Shown here: one piece after another, positions 7,737 through 14,194 of the stretch | Position numbering within the stretch: position 1 is the first letter of the stretch | Layout of the letters: each line of letters opens with the position of its first letter | Assembly (NCBI GenBank): GCA_021157555.1 | Contig: JAGGWL010000035.1 | Location: 1-19,253, forward strand | DNA: 19,253 nt | Reading direction: 5' to 3' | DNA from: Deltaproteobacteria bacterium | GTDB taxonomy: Bacteria > Desulfobacterota > Desulfobacteria > Desulfobacterales > BuS5 | The notes under the pieces: model-generated | The model's database searches: none | Seen by the model: the letters and a program-made list of their open reading frames with translations, nothing else | What the model was told of the DNA's origin: nothing | Position numbers and translations under genes: made by a program

Positions 7737-9077
7737 ATGCTGCTTAAAAAAATATCTTCTGAACCTCGAAATCTGGAACGTATTCTGGATAATCTTCAAG
7801 ATGGTATCATAGCTCATGATCTGGAGCGGCGTATTTTTTATTATAACCGGAAGGCTGAAGAAATAACGGGCTACAGCAGAGATGAAGTTCTCGGTAAAGA
7901 CTGTCATGAAGCGCATGGCGGTCCTTTTTGCGGTGAACATTGCCTGTTCTGCACCTCTCCTGCTGCTCCCTCCATCCCAATAAATACTGATACAGTTGGT
8001 TATTCCATCACGATAATAACCAAAAGTGGAGAATCCCGTCAGCTTGATATGGTAGCCACTATGATGAAAGATGAAAACGGTCAGGATTTTGGTGTGCTGG
8101 CTTCATTTAAAGATATAACCGAGATAATGGATCTTCAACTCAGGATGGGTGAAATTTCAAATTTTTCCAATATTATTGGACAGAGTCCCAGAATGCTTCA
8201 GATTTTTCAGCAGATCAGAGATATTGCCATGTATGATTCAGCAGTACATATTCATGGTGAAACAGGAACCGGCAAAGAGCTTGTGGCTTTGGCCATTCAT
8301 AATCAAAGCCAGCGCAGTGATGCACCTTTTGTGGCGATCAACTGCGGGGCTCTTCCGGATGGGTTGGTTGAAAGCGAGCTTTTTGGCCATATCAAAGGAG
8401 CTTTTTCGGGAGCTGTTCGTGATAAAAAAGGCCGCTTTGAGCTTGCTGATGGCGGTACCATTTTTCTGGACGAGATTGCAGAATTACCGAAACATGTCCA
8501 GGTAAAATTGCTGCGTTTTTTGCAGGAAGGAACTATTGAAAAAGTAGGCAGTGAACAAACGATCTCTGTAAACACGCACATAATAAGCGCAAGCAATAAA
8601 AATCTTAAAGATGAGGTTAAAAAAAATAATTTTCGCTCTGATCTGTATTATCGATTAAATGTCATACCAGTTGATCTCCCGCCTCTTCGCGAAAGGAAGA
8701 GCGATATTCCTCTTTTGTGCAATCATTTTCTTAAAAAAGCTGCTGAAAAATATAGCAAAAAACGCCTTAGTGTTTCAAAAGAAGCTATGTCTGCAATGAT
8801 GGATTATAACTGGCCAGGCAATGTTAGAGAACTTGACAATGTTATCCAGTTCGCAATGATCAAATGTAGAGATAATGCTATATCTTTTGAAAATCTTCCA
8901 ATGGAATTGACCGATATGCAGACTGCTCTCCTCAAAAAACGGGGCCCTTTAAAAAAACTTGATAGTCATATGGTAAAAGCAACCTTGGAAAAGACCGGCG
9001 GTAACAAAGCCCGGGCTGCCAGGCTACTCGGTGTTGGAAGAGCCACTCTGTACCGTTTTTTGAACAACCAGTTATAA
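7737..9077 (+). CDS. Sigma-54-dependent transcriptional activator (PAS - AAA+ - Fis HTH)
   Basis: A 446-aa bacterial enhancer-binding protein. The N-terminal PAS domain (about residues 11-130) contains a compact Cys group, Cys56, Cys65, Cys69 and Cys72, in CHEAHGGPFCGEHCLFC, which could bind a metal or Fe-S centre or act as a thiol switch. The AAA+ domain (about 145-380) has Walker A GETGTGKE (174-181), Walker B IFLDEI (242-247), FRSDLYYRL with the arginine-finger region (299-307) and WPGNVREL (359-366). The sigma-54 contact loop reads GAFSGA (221-226) instead of GAFTGA, a conservative Thr-to-Ser change. The C-terminal helix-turn-helix of Fis type covers about 421-442. There is no receiver domain, so it senses directly through PAS rather than through a kinase. 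Its own promoter looks like sigma-70. A -24/-12-like element and rubrerythrin lie downstream, the likely targets. Confidence 0.95.
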   Translation: MLLKKISSEPRNLERILDNLQDGIIAHDLERRIFYYNRKAEEITGYSRDEVLGKDCHEAHGGPFCGEHCLFCTSPAAPSIPINTDTVGYSITIITKSGESRQLDMVATMMKDENGQDFGVLASFKDITEIMDLQLRMGEISNFSNIIGQSPRMLQIFQQIRDIAMYDSAVHIHGETGTGKELVALAIHNQSQRSDAPFVAINCGALPDGLVESELFGHIKGAFSGAVRDKKGRFELADGGTIFLDEIAELPKHVQVKLLRFLQEGTIEKVGSEQTISVNTHIISASNKNLKDEVKKNNFRSDLYYRLNVIPVDLPPLRERKSDIPLLCNHFLKKAAEKYSKKRLSVSKEAMSAMMDYNWPGNVRELDNVIQFAMIKCRDNAISFENLPMELTDMQTALLKKRGPLKKLDSHMVKATLEKTGGNKARAARLLGVGRATLYRFLNNQL

Positions 9078-9109
9078 ACTTTGAGAAGTTATTGCGTCCT
9101 TGTTCCTAA

Positions 9110-9154
9110 TCTTGTCGCATGAGACAAGAATGTTTCATAAATAAAAATGAGACA
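9110..9154. promoter_or_regulatory. Candidate enhancer (UAS) inverted repeats for a sigma-54 activator
   Basis: A perfect 7-bp dyad TCTTGTC-N6-GACAAGA spans 9110-9129. A second dyad, TGTTTCAT-N8-ATGAGACA (7 of 8 pairs), spans 9131-9154. ATGAGACA occurs exactly at 9119-9126 and 9147-9154, and GAGACAAG recurs at 9268-9275. They lie about 200-240 bp upstream of the -24/-12-like element, a normal distance for enhancer binding by Fis-type HTH activators. The dyads are seen; the binding protein is inferred. Confidence 0.4.
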
Positions 9155-9349
9155 GTCTTTTAATAATAATATCTCATATATTTTAATCTCTTATACATCA
9201 AACCCGATCAATTTGATCTTATACTGCCTGATTCATGTTTCAGGCTGTATTAGCTATAAATAATTTAGAGACAAGCAGAGGTGCTGTTATAACGATATAA
9301 CTATTTGTATTTTTAACTAATTAAAATATAATCAGTCGATATGTTTGAT

Positions 9350-9366
9350 TTGGCACATATATTGAA
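9350..9366 (+). promoter_or_regulatory. Candidate sigma-54 promoter (-24/-12)
   Basis: TTGGCAC followed after 5 bp by TTGAA resembles the consensus TTGGCAC-N5-TTGCA. The GG at 9352-9353 has the correct 10-bp spacing to the -12 GA dinucleotide at 9364-9365. The deviation is A in place of the strongly conserved C at -12. It points toward the 68-residue protein and rubrerythrin, with a leader of roughly 230 nt interrupted by a palindromic element. Confidence 0.45.
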
Positions 9367-9382
9367 ATGTATAAAATAACAC

Positions 9383-9568
9383 TTAGGGACGCGGAAAAAA
9401 ATAATCGTTTCAAGAAGCGCCCAGATTTTGGTTGATTTTGGTTGATCGCAAATCTTAAAAAGCGCAGTAATAGTGAACTATTTCAAGGTTTTTGAAATTT
9501 GGGATCGGGCAAAAGCAGCCTGAAGCGGGGATGCTAATTGGGATGATTATTTTTTTCCACGTCCCTTA
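9383..9568. mobile_element. 186-bp palindromic MITE-like element
   Basis: The ends form 24-bp terminal inverted repeats, 9383-9406 (TTAGGGACGCGG, then A7, then TAATC) and 9545-9568 (reverse complement TAAGGGACGTGG with the same remainder), matching 22 of 24. The geometric centre, 9475/9476, falls exactly on the central hairpin AATAGTGAACTATT, and nested partial symmetry (GATCGCAAAT against ATTTGGGATC) continues between. The 10-bp unit ATTTTGGTTG is repeated in tandem near 9425. There is no reading frame for a transposase, so any mobility must be supplied in trans. No clear target duplication was found. It lies in the 5' leader of the rubrerythrin operon. Confidence 0.7.
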
Positions 9569-9608
9569 GGTCTTAAAAACTCTAAATCTTCTCGAAGGAC
9601 AATACACA

Positions 9609-9815
9609 TTGAAACCATGTGACCAAAATATTAAAACAATTTTAAAATTAACTGATTCCATGATTAAGCTGGCAATCAAAGGAGATGCAGACCGTGAAGA
9701 TATAGGGTGTGGAATTCTTTATGGAATTCTGCTTGATTCAGCGCATAAAATTAAACAACAAGCGGAAAAAGAGAAGCATGCCCATATCGATAAGGGCTGG
9801 TGGAAAGAAAATTAA
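9609..9815 (+). CDS. Small conserved-looking protein upstream of rubrerythrin, function unknown
   Basis: A 68-aa soluble protein starting at TTG (9609), with AAGGA at 9595-9599, 9 nt upstream; no in-frame ATG is better placed. The sequence is charged and helical, with no signal peptide, membrane segment or recognised domain. It has one Cys near the start (MKPCD), a second in DIGCGILYGIL, several His/Glu residues in EKEKHAHID, and ends KGWWKEN. It resembles, from memory, short uncharacterised proteins found in sulfate reducers; this needs a search. It sits 14 bp before rubrerythrin on the same strand, so the two are almost certainly co-transcribed. A role linked to rubrerythrin or stress is inferred only from position. 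Confidence 0.7.
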   Translation: MKPCDQNIKTILKLTDSMIKLAIKGDADREDIGCGILYGILLDSAHKIKQQAEKEKHAHIDKGWWKEN

Positions 9816-9829
9816 AGGAGAAAATAATA

Positions 9830-10405
9830 ATGGAAATTTTAAAAGGAAGTCAAACAGAAAAAAATATTTTAACAGCCTTTGCAGGTGAATCTCAGGCCAG
9901 GAACCGCTATACTTATTTTGCCAGTAAGGCAAAAAAAGAAGGTTATGTACAAATAGCAGCAATATTTGAAGAAACTGCTAACCAGGAAAAAGAGCATGCC
10001 AAAAGGCTTTTTAAGTTATTAGAAGGTGGAGAAGTTGAAATTAGCGGAGCCTTCCCTGCCGGAATTATCGGAACAACTCTGGAGAACCTCAGGGCCTCCG
10101 CTGCCGGAGAAAAATTTGAGCATATTGAAATGTATCCTGGCTTTGCAAAAACTGCAAAGGAGGAAGGGTTTGAAGAAATTGCCGATATATTTAACGCCAT
10201 CGCAGTGGCGGAAAAACAGCATGAAAAAAGATACAACAACCTGGCAGCCAACATTGATGCCGGCAGCATATTTAAAAAAGCTGAAAAAGTAGTATGGCGC
10301 TGCAGAAATTGTGGTTATCTGCACGAAGGAAATGAAGCTCCCGATATATGCCCTGCATGCGACCATCCACAGGCCCATTTTGAACTGCTGGGGGAAAACT
10401 GGTAA
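9830..10405 (+). CDS. rbr: Rubrerythrin
   Basis: A 191-aa classical rubrerythrin, a non-haem iron peroxidase that reduces hydrogen peroxide in the cytoplasm of anaerobes. The ferritin-like diiron domain has all expected ligands: Glu20, Glu53, His56 (ExxH), Glu94, Glu97, Glu128 and His131 (ExxH). The C-terminal rubredoxin domain binds one iron through Cys158/Cys161 (CRNCGY) and Cys174/Cys177 (CPACDHPQ), and the protein ends FELLGENW. AAAGGAG lies 9 nt before the ATG at 9830; the frame extends upstream to an ATG at 9800 without a comparable site, so the shorter start is chosen. It follows the 68-residue protein after 14 bp. A hairpin followed by T residues downstream is a likely terminator. Regulation by the upstream sigma-54 activator is suggested by a -24/-12-like element. 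Confidence 0.96.
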   Translation: MEILKGSQTEKNILTAFAGESQARNRYTYFASKAKKEGYVQIAAIFEETANQEKEHAKRLFKLLEGGEVEISGAFPAGIIGTTLENLRASAAGEKFEHIEMYPGFAKTAKEEGFEEIADIFNAIAVAEKQHEKRYNNLAANIDAGSIFKKAEKVVWRCRNCGYLHEGNEAPDICPACDHPQAHFELLGENW

Positions 10406-10430
10406 CACAATTGGGCATCAATCATTTCTT

Positions 10431-10508
10431 GTTGACACTTTTGAAACAACAATGGAACACAGATTTACACAGATAAACACAGATGAGTTTATTTTTTTAA
10501 AAAAGTGT
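10431..10508. repeat. 78-bp dispersed palindromic repeat, copy A
   Basis: It starts GTTGACACTTTT and ends TTTAAAAAAGTGT, giving imperfect terminal inverted repeats of roughly 15 bp. The core holds three octamers ACACAGAT spaced every 10 bp. Copy B at 16785-16862 has exactly the same length and 69 of 78 identical bases. Weaker similarity continues for about 8 bp upstream (CATTT). It is non-coding, probably a miniature mobile or structural element. Confidence 0.8.
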
Positions 10509-10569
10509 AAAGTATTTTTGGTCTTTAATGAAGGATGCCCACAATTGTATATATTTTTTTAGAAACTTT

Positions 10570-10600
10570 ATATGAGCACAATATTTTGTGCTCATATTTT
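10570..10600 (+). terminator. Probable intrinsic terminator of the rubrerythrin operon
   Basis: A perfect 12-bp hairpin, ATATGAGCACAA / TTGTGCTCATAT, has arms at 10570-10581 and 10586-10597 and a TATT loop, and is followed by TTT. It lies 165 nt after the rubrerythrin stop. The stem is strong and the T-tract short, so efficiency is uncertain. Confidence 0.6.
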
Positions 10601-10607
10601 CGTGTTA

Positions 10608-10653
10608 AGGGCTCGTTCAAAAATAACTTTTAATTTATTTTTGAACGAGCCCT
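10608..10653. repeat. 19-bp perfect inverted repeat between convergent genes
   Basis: The arms 10608-10626 and 10635-10653 (AGGGCTCGTTCAAAAATAA and its complement) pair perfectly around an 8-nt loop. The right arm touches the stop codon of the minus-strand HD-GYP gene. The A-rich and T-rich stem base could let it act as a bidirectional terminator for rubrerythrin and the HD-GYP gene. A related single arm is found at 2831-2852 (20 of 22 identical). Confidence 0.7.
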
Positions 10654-11698
10654 AATTGGAAGGCTTTGTATAATTAAAGTTTTCCTTAATAAAAAGTTCT
10701 CTGCAAGCATCAACAGCATCAGGATCATACCAGACACCTTTATATTTTAAAATTTCTTCTAACGCAACATCTATGCCCATTGCGGGCCTGTATGGCCTGA
10801 AAGAGCTTAAGGCTTCCGTTACATCCGCAACAGTCACAACTTTCGCTTCCGGAAGAATCTCATCAGAGGTAATGCCCTGGGGATATCCTGAACCATCAAG
10901 CCTTTCATGATGCTGCAGCACAGCTTTGGCAAAGGGCAAGGGTGAAGGAATATTTTTAAGGATATCATAACCTACCCTGGCATGTATTTTGAGCATTTTA
11001 TATTCTATATCCAGAAGCTCACCTGGTCTGTTTATTATTGATGTCGGTATCCTGATTTTACCTATATCATGAAGATTGCCTGCAATATCTATAGTCCTGA
11101 TCTGTTTACTCGAAAGATTCATTTTTTTTGCAATAGCGCATGCCAGCAGAGCGACTCTATGCTGATGACCGGCAGTATAAGGGTCTCTGATTTCAACTGT
11201 AAGAGCCATGGTGTGAATCGTTGCCTGCAGCATTTGATGCAGCTCATTAGTTTTTTCCGCAACTTTTTGTTCCAGGATAATATTCTGGTCGTTGAGTTCC
11301 TCCCTCATTCTTTTGAGAGATAAATGTGTCTTTACTCGTGCTTTTACCTCTGCAACATGGAAGGGTTTGGTGATGTAGTCCACACCGCCTGCTTGAAAGC
11401 CATGTGTTTTATCTTCTATGTTATCAAGCGCTGTTATAAAAACAACCGGTATATTGGCTGTTCTGGGAACTGCTTTAAGTTTGACACAAACATCATATCC
11501 ACTCATTTCTGGCATCATTACATCAAGAAGTATAAGGTCAGGCAGATATTTATCCGTATATTCAAGAGCTTTAAGACCATCTTTGGCTACGCCTAGTCGA
11601 TACTCCTCTTTTAATGTATTAACAAGCAAATCTATATTTGTTGGATTATCGTCTACAATTAATACTAATGGTTTATCAGAAGACACTTTTATCTCCAT
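10652..11698 (-). CDS. Response regulator with HD-GYP domain (probable cyclic-di-GMP phosphodiesterase)
   Basis: A 348-aa two-domain signalling protein. The receiver domain (about residues 10-130) has Asp16/Asp17, phosphoacceptor Asp59 in LLDVMMP, Thr89 and Lys111 in KPF. A coiled-coil linker (about 130-160) leads to an HD-GYP domain (about 160-340) with His210-Asp211 in HDIGKI, His263-His264-Glu265 and DGSGYP (268-273), so it should be catalytically competent to hydrolyse cyclic-di-GMP when phosphorylated. The ADVTEALSSFRPYR segment is a common variant in this group. The ATG at 11698 has no ribosome site, but ATGGAGATAAAAGTG places GGAG 6 nt before a GTG at codon 5 (11686), which may be the real start. 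No partner kinase is adjacent. It converges on rubrerythrin across tandem hairpins. Confidence 0.93.
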   Translation of the reverse strand: MEIKVSSDKPLVLIVDDNPTNIDLLVNTLKEEYRLGVAKDGLKALEYTDKYLPDLILLDVMMPEMSGYDVCVKLKAVPRTANIPVVFITALDNIEDKTHGFQAGGVDYITKPFHVAEVKARVKTHLSLKRMREELNDQNIILEQKVAEKTNELHQMLQATIHTMALTVEIRDPYTAGHQHRVALLACAIAKKMNLSSKQIRTIDIAGNLHDIGKIRIPTSIINRPGELLDIEYKMLKIHARVGYDILKNIPSPLPFAKAVLQHHERLDGSGYPQGITSDEILPEAKVVTVADVTEALSSFRPYRPAMGIDVALEEILKYKGVWYDPDAVDACRELFIKENFNYTKPSN

Positions 11699-11728
11699 TT
11701 TTAAATATTTTTATTTTTAAATATTTTT
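11697..11728. repeat. Perfect 16-bp tandem duplication in the HD-GYP leader
   Basis: ATTTTTAAATATTTTT occurs at 11697-11712 and again at 11713-11728. It forms the AT-only 5' leader just upstream of the HD-GYP start. The rest of the gap to the tRNA (11729-11987) is AT-rich; I see only weak promoter-like matches there. Confidence 0.75.
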
Positions 11729-11987
11729 TTCAAGTATTTTTGTTCCCTTATTTTTTTAAAACCGGTTCTTGATATTTGATATATGACGCCAATTTTTTTT
11801 GCAAGATATGAAATTGTTTTTAAAAAAAATTGTCATGATAAACGTACACAACCTGTGCCTGAATCCATGCGTATTCTTAAAAAAATCGTTTAATTTTAAC
11901 AAATAATAAAAATATTCCTTGATTTTTTGGTCAGAAAAAGAAATAAAAAGAGCATCTTTATTTTTACCGCTACCTTTTTTTTATTAT

Positions 11988-12081
11988 GGAGAGATGTCCG
12001 AGCTGGCTGAAGGAGCACGACTGGAAATCGTGTGTGCTGTTTATAGCAGTACCGAGGGTTCGAATCCCTCTCTCTCCGCCA
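11988..12081 (+). tRNA. tRNA-Ser (anticodon GGA)
   Basis: A class II tRNA with the CCA end encoded. The acceptor GGAGAGA pairs with TCTCTCC, followed by the discriminator G and CCA (12079-12081). The anticodon stem CACGA/TCGTG encloses the loop CTGGAAA, so the anticodon is GGA (12023-12025), reading UCC and UCU. A long variable arm with TGCT/AGCA pairing is as expected for serine, and the T arm is GAGGG-TTCGAAT-CCCTC. A weak promoter-like match (TTGATT at 11919, AATAAA at 11942) lies upstream. dnaX begins 45 bp downstream. Confidence 0.97.
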
Positions 12082-12126
12082 AAAAAACAGCCTTGTGAAT
12101 TCCTGCAAACTACGGAATAATTTTTT

Positions 12127-13869
12127 ATGTCCTATCTTGTCCTTGCGCGTAAGTATCGGCCTCAAACTTTTGACCAGGTTATAGGCCAAAAACATGTTAC
12201 ACAAACTCTGACTAATGCCATTGAGCACAATCGTGTACATCATGCAATCCTGTTTGCAGGGCCAAGAGGTACCGGTAAAACAACTATTGCGCGTATATTA
12301 GCCAAGGCAATGAACTGCAAAAACGGGCCTGTTGCAGTTCCCTGTAATGCTTGCAGATCGTGCAGGGACATCACTTCATCCAGTGCGGTGGATGTATTTG
12401 AGATTGACGGAGCATCCAACAACTCTGTCGATCAAATCAGGGAGTTGCGTGAAAATATTAAATATATGCCTGCGCACAGTCTGTATAAAATATATATCAT
12501 AGATGAAGTTCACATGCTTTCACTGGCAGCCTTTAATGCCCTCCTGAAGACTCTGGAAGAGCCGCCTGAGCATGTTATGTTTATGTTTGCCACTACCGAG
12601 CCGCACAAAATTCCGATAACCATATTGTCAAGATGCCAGAGGCATGATTTCAGGCGGATAGATGCAGAAGCTATTGCTGAGCATATGTTTAAGCTATGCG
12701 CGGATGAAGGGGTAACTATAGCAATAGAAAGCCTTGGGCTGATAGCGCGTGAAGCAGGCGGAAGCATGAGGGATGCCTTGAGCTTGCTCGACCAGGTAAT
12801 GGCTGCCGCTCAGGGGGACGTATCGCATGATCAGGTGGTAAATATTCTTGGAGTTGTTGACAGGAAGATAATTTTTGAAATTTCAGATGCTGTTATGAGC
12901 GGCGATATTTCTGAATTGCTTGATATCCTGGATGAACTTTACGATTATGGTCATGATATGAAAAAATTATATGCCGATATTGTTGAACATTTCAGAAACC
13001 TGCTTGTAGCCAAAATGGGAACAAAGGTAAACAAACTGGTTGACCTTCCTGCACACGAGCTTGAAATGATCTCAGGGCAAATAAAAGGAGTATCTTCAAC
13101 ATATTTAAATCAGGTTTTTGATATCCTGTTTCAGGAAGAGTCGATTATAAAATACTCGGAAAGGCCTAAACTGGCGATTGAGATGGCATTTATCAGGATT
13201 TTACAGCTTAAGCCTGCTTTGCCTATAGATCTCCTTATTCAAAAACTTGATGATTTAATACAGAATACGGGTGACCTGCCGTCAATTGACCTAGATGAAA
13301 CTTATAAAACAAATTATAAAACAAGGGTGGGGCATCATACTAAAAATAATTTATGCCGTAAAATGGATACAGATGAAGATGTAGGGGAGGGGAGAAAGGA
13401 ACAACAGCTACAACAGAATTCCGGGGCAAAGATACCACATCTACACCCGGTGAAACCTCTGGAGAACAGCAGTGGTGATCCTTTTCAAAATATTGAAAAC
13501 AGTTGGGGAAAAATTCGTAATGCTATTTCACCCAAGCATCCTGCGCTTTGCGCTCATTTAAAAAATTCTTCAATAAAAAAAATAAACGGGCAAGTCATTG
13601 AAATAGCAATTAATGGTAACAATTATAATTATACAACAATTATTCGTGAAAAAAATCTATCTATTATACGTAAAGCATGTAAGGATTGTTTTGGAGACCA
13701 GACGGAAATTGAAATTATAGCTGGAAATAATACAGAAACGAATACGGGAAAGAATTCAGATAAAATCATGGAGTCGGAAAGTTTACGCAAAAAAGCATTA
13801 AGCCATCCGCTGATAAATGATATTACTGAAATTTTTAGCGGGAAGGTTCTAGACGTAAAACTTTTATAG
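12127..13869 (+). CDS. dnaX: DNA polymerase III subunit tau/gamma
   Basis: The clamp-loader ATPase of the replicative polymerase, 580 aa. The N-terminus, MSYLVLARKYRPQTFDQVIG, is diagnostic. Walker A GPRGTGKTT lies at 45-53, the zinc-binding cysteines are Cys64, Cys73, Cys76 and Cys79, Walker B is IIDEVHM (124-130), sensor 1 is ATTEPHKIP and the SRC motif with the arginine finger is at 168-170. Domain III ends near residue 370. A charged, low-complexity linker (about 375-450) precedes a short tau-type C-terminal domain starting near PFQNIENSWGKIRN. An A8 run at 13575-13582 falls in this domain. No strong ribosome site precedes the ATG. It is followed by ybaB and recR, the conserved recombination and replication operon order. 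Confidence 0.97.
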   Translation: MSYLVLARKYRPQTFDQVIGQKHVTQTLTNAIEHNRVHHAILFAGPRGTGKTTIARILAKAMNCKNGPVAVPCNACRSCRDITSSSAVDVFEIDGASNNSVDQIRELRENIKYMPAHSLYKIYIIDEVHMLSLAAFNALLKTLEEPPEHVMFMFATTEPHKIPITILSRCQRHDFRRIDAEAIAEHMFKLCADEGVTIAIESLGLIAREAGGSMRDALSLLDQVMAAAQGDVSHDQVVNILGVVDRKIIFEISDAVMSGDISELLDILDELYDYGHDMKKLYADIVEHFRNLLVAKMGTKVNKLVDLPAHELEMISGQIKGVSSTYLNQVFDILFQEESIIKYSERPKLAIEMAFIRILQLKPALPIDLLIQKLDDLIQNTGDLPSIDLDETYKTNYKTRVGHHTKNNLCRKMDTDEDVGEGRKEQQLQQNSGAKIPHLHPVKPLENSSGDPFQNIENSWGKIRNAISPKHPALCAHLKNSSIKKINGQVIEIAINGNNYNYTTIIREKNLSIIRKACKDCFGDQTEIEIIAGNNTETNTGKNSDKIMESESLRKKALSHPLINDITEIFSGKVLDVKLL

Positions 13870-13880
13870 GAGGTATTTGG

Positions 13881-14192
13881 ATGAAGGGTATGGGGAATAT
13901 GATGAAGCAGGCTCAAAAGCTTCAGGCACGTATTGCTAAAATGCAGGAAGAGCTTGCCGACAAGACTATAGAAACAACTTCCGGTGGAGGAATGGTGAAA
14001 GTCTCGGCCAATGGTAAACAGCAAATAGTATCAATTCAGATAGAAAAAGAGGTTGTGGATCCTGAAGATGTAGAAATGCTGGAAGATCTGGTCATGGCTG
14101 CAGTAAATGATGCATTGGCAAAATCGCAGGAAATGGTTGCATCAGAGATGAGTAAAATTACCGGAGGTCTTAGCATACCAGGATTGACGTAA
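13881..14192 (+). CDS. ybaB: YbaB/EbfC family nucleoid-associated protein
   Basis: A 103-aa small DNA-binding protein of the YbaB/EbfC family, which forms dimers and coats DNA. It begins MKGMGNMMKQAQKLQARIAK, the usual N-terminal helix, continues through TTSGGGMVKVSANGKQQIVSIQI (beta sheet region, written here in part), and carries the conserved acidic stretch around DPEDVEMLEDLVMAAVNDA. A perfect AGGAGGT lies at 13868-13874, overlapping the dnaX stop, 6 nt before the ATG. It lies between dnaX and recR, the classical gene order, and is presumably transcribed with them. Confidence 0.96.
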   Translation: MKGMGNMMKQAQKLQARIAKMQEELADKTIETTSGGGMVKVSANGKQQIVSIQIEKEVVDPEDVEMLEDLVMAAVNDALAKSQEMVASEMSKITGGLSIPGLT

Positions 14193-14194
14193 AG

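Larger units (their letters stand above)
9078..9608. other. 531-bp gene-free region between the activator and the rubrerythrin operon
   Basis: No convincing reading frame is seen on either strand. From left to right it holds a cluster of GAGACA-type half-sites, weak hairpins (GATCAA-T-TTGATC near 9206-9218 and GCCTGA/TCAGGC at 9226-9245, neither followed by a T-tract), a -24/-12-like element, a 186-bp palindromic element and the ribosome site for the 68-residue protein. The first part is very AT-rich. Confidence 0.7.

Noticed and set aside
9943..10408. Minus-strand frames of 108 and 129 residues opposite rubrerythrin
   Set aside because: Antisense shadows of a gene with all metal ligands in place.
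10311..10562. 83-residue plus-strand frame ending in HRFTQINTDEF...
   Set aside because: It starts inside rubrerythrin in another frame and reads through the 78-bp repeat. TQINTDE is the translation of the phased octamers, not a protein family.
12003..12077. Idea that the tRNA-Ser gene is an integration site
   Set aside because: No duplicate of the tRNA 3' end and no integrase is seen in the window; the downstream genes are housekeeping.
11896..12243. 115-residue minus-strand frame containing RERDSNPRYCYKQHTRFPVV
   Set aside because: It runs antisense across tRNA-Ser and into dnaX. This is the familiar spurious protein produced by the complement of tRNA-Ser genes.
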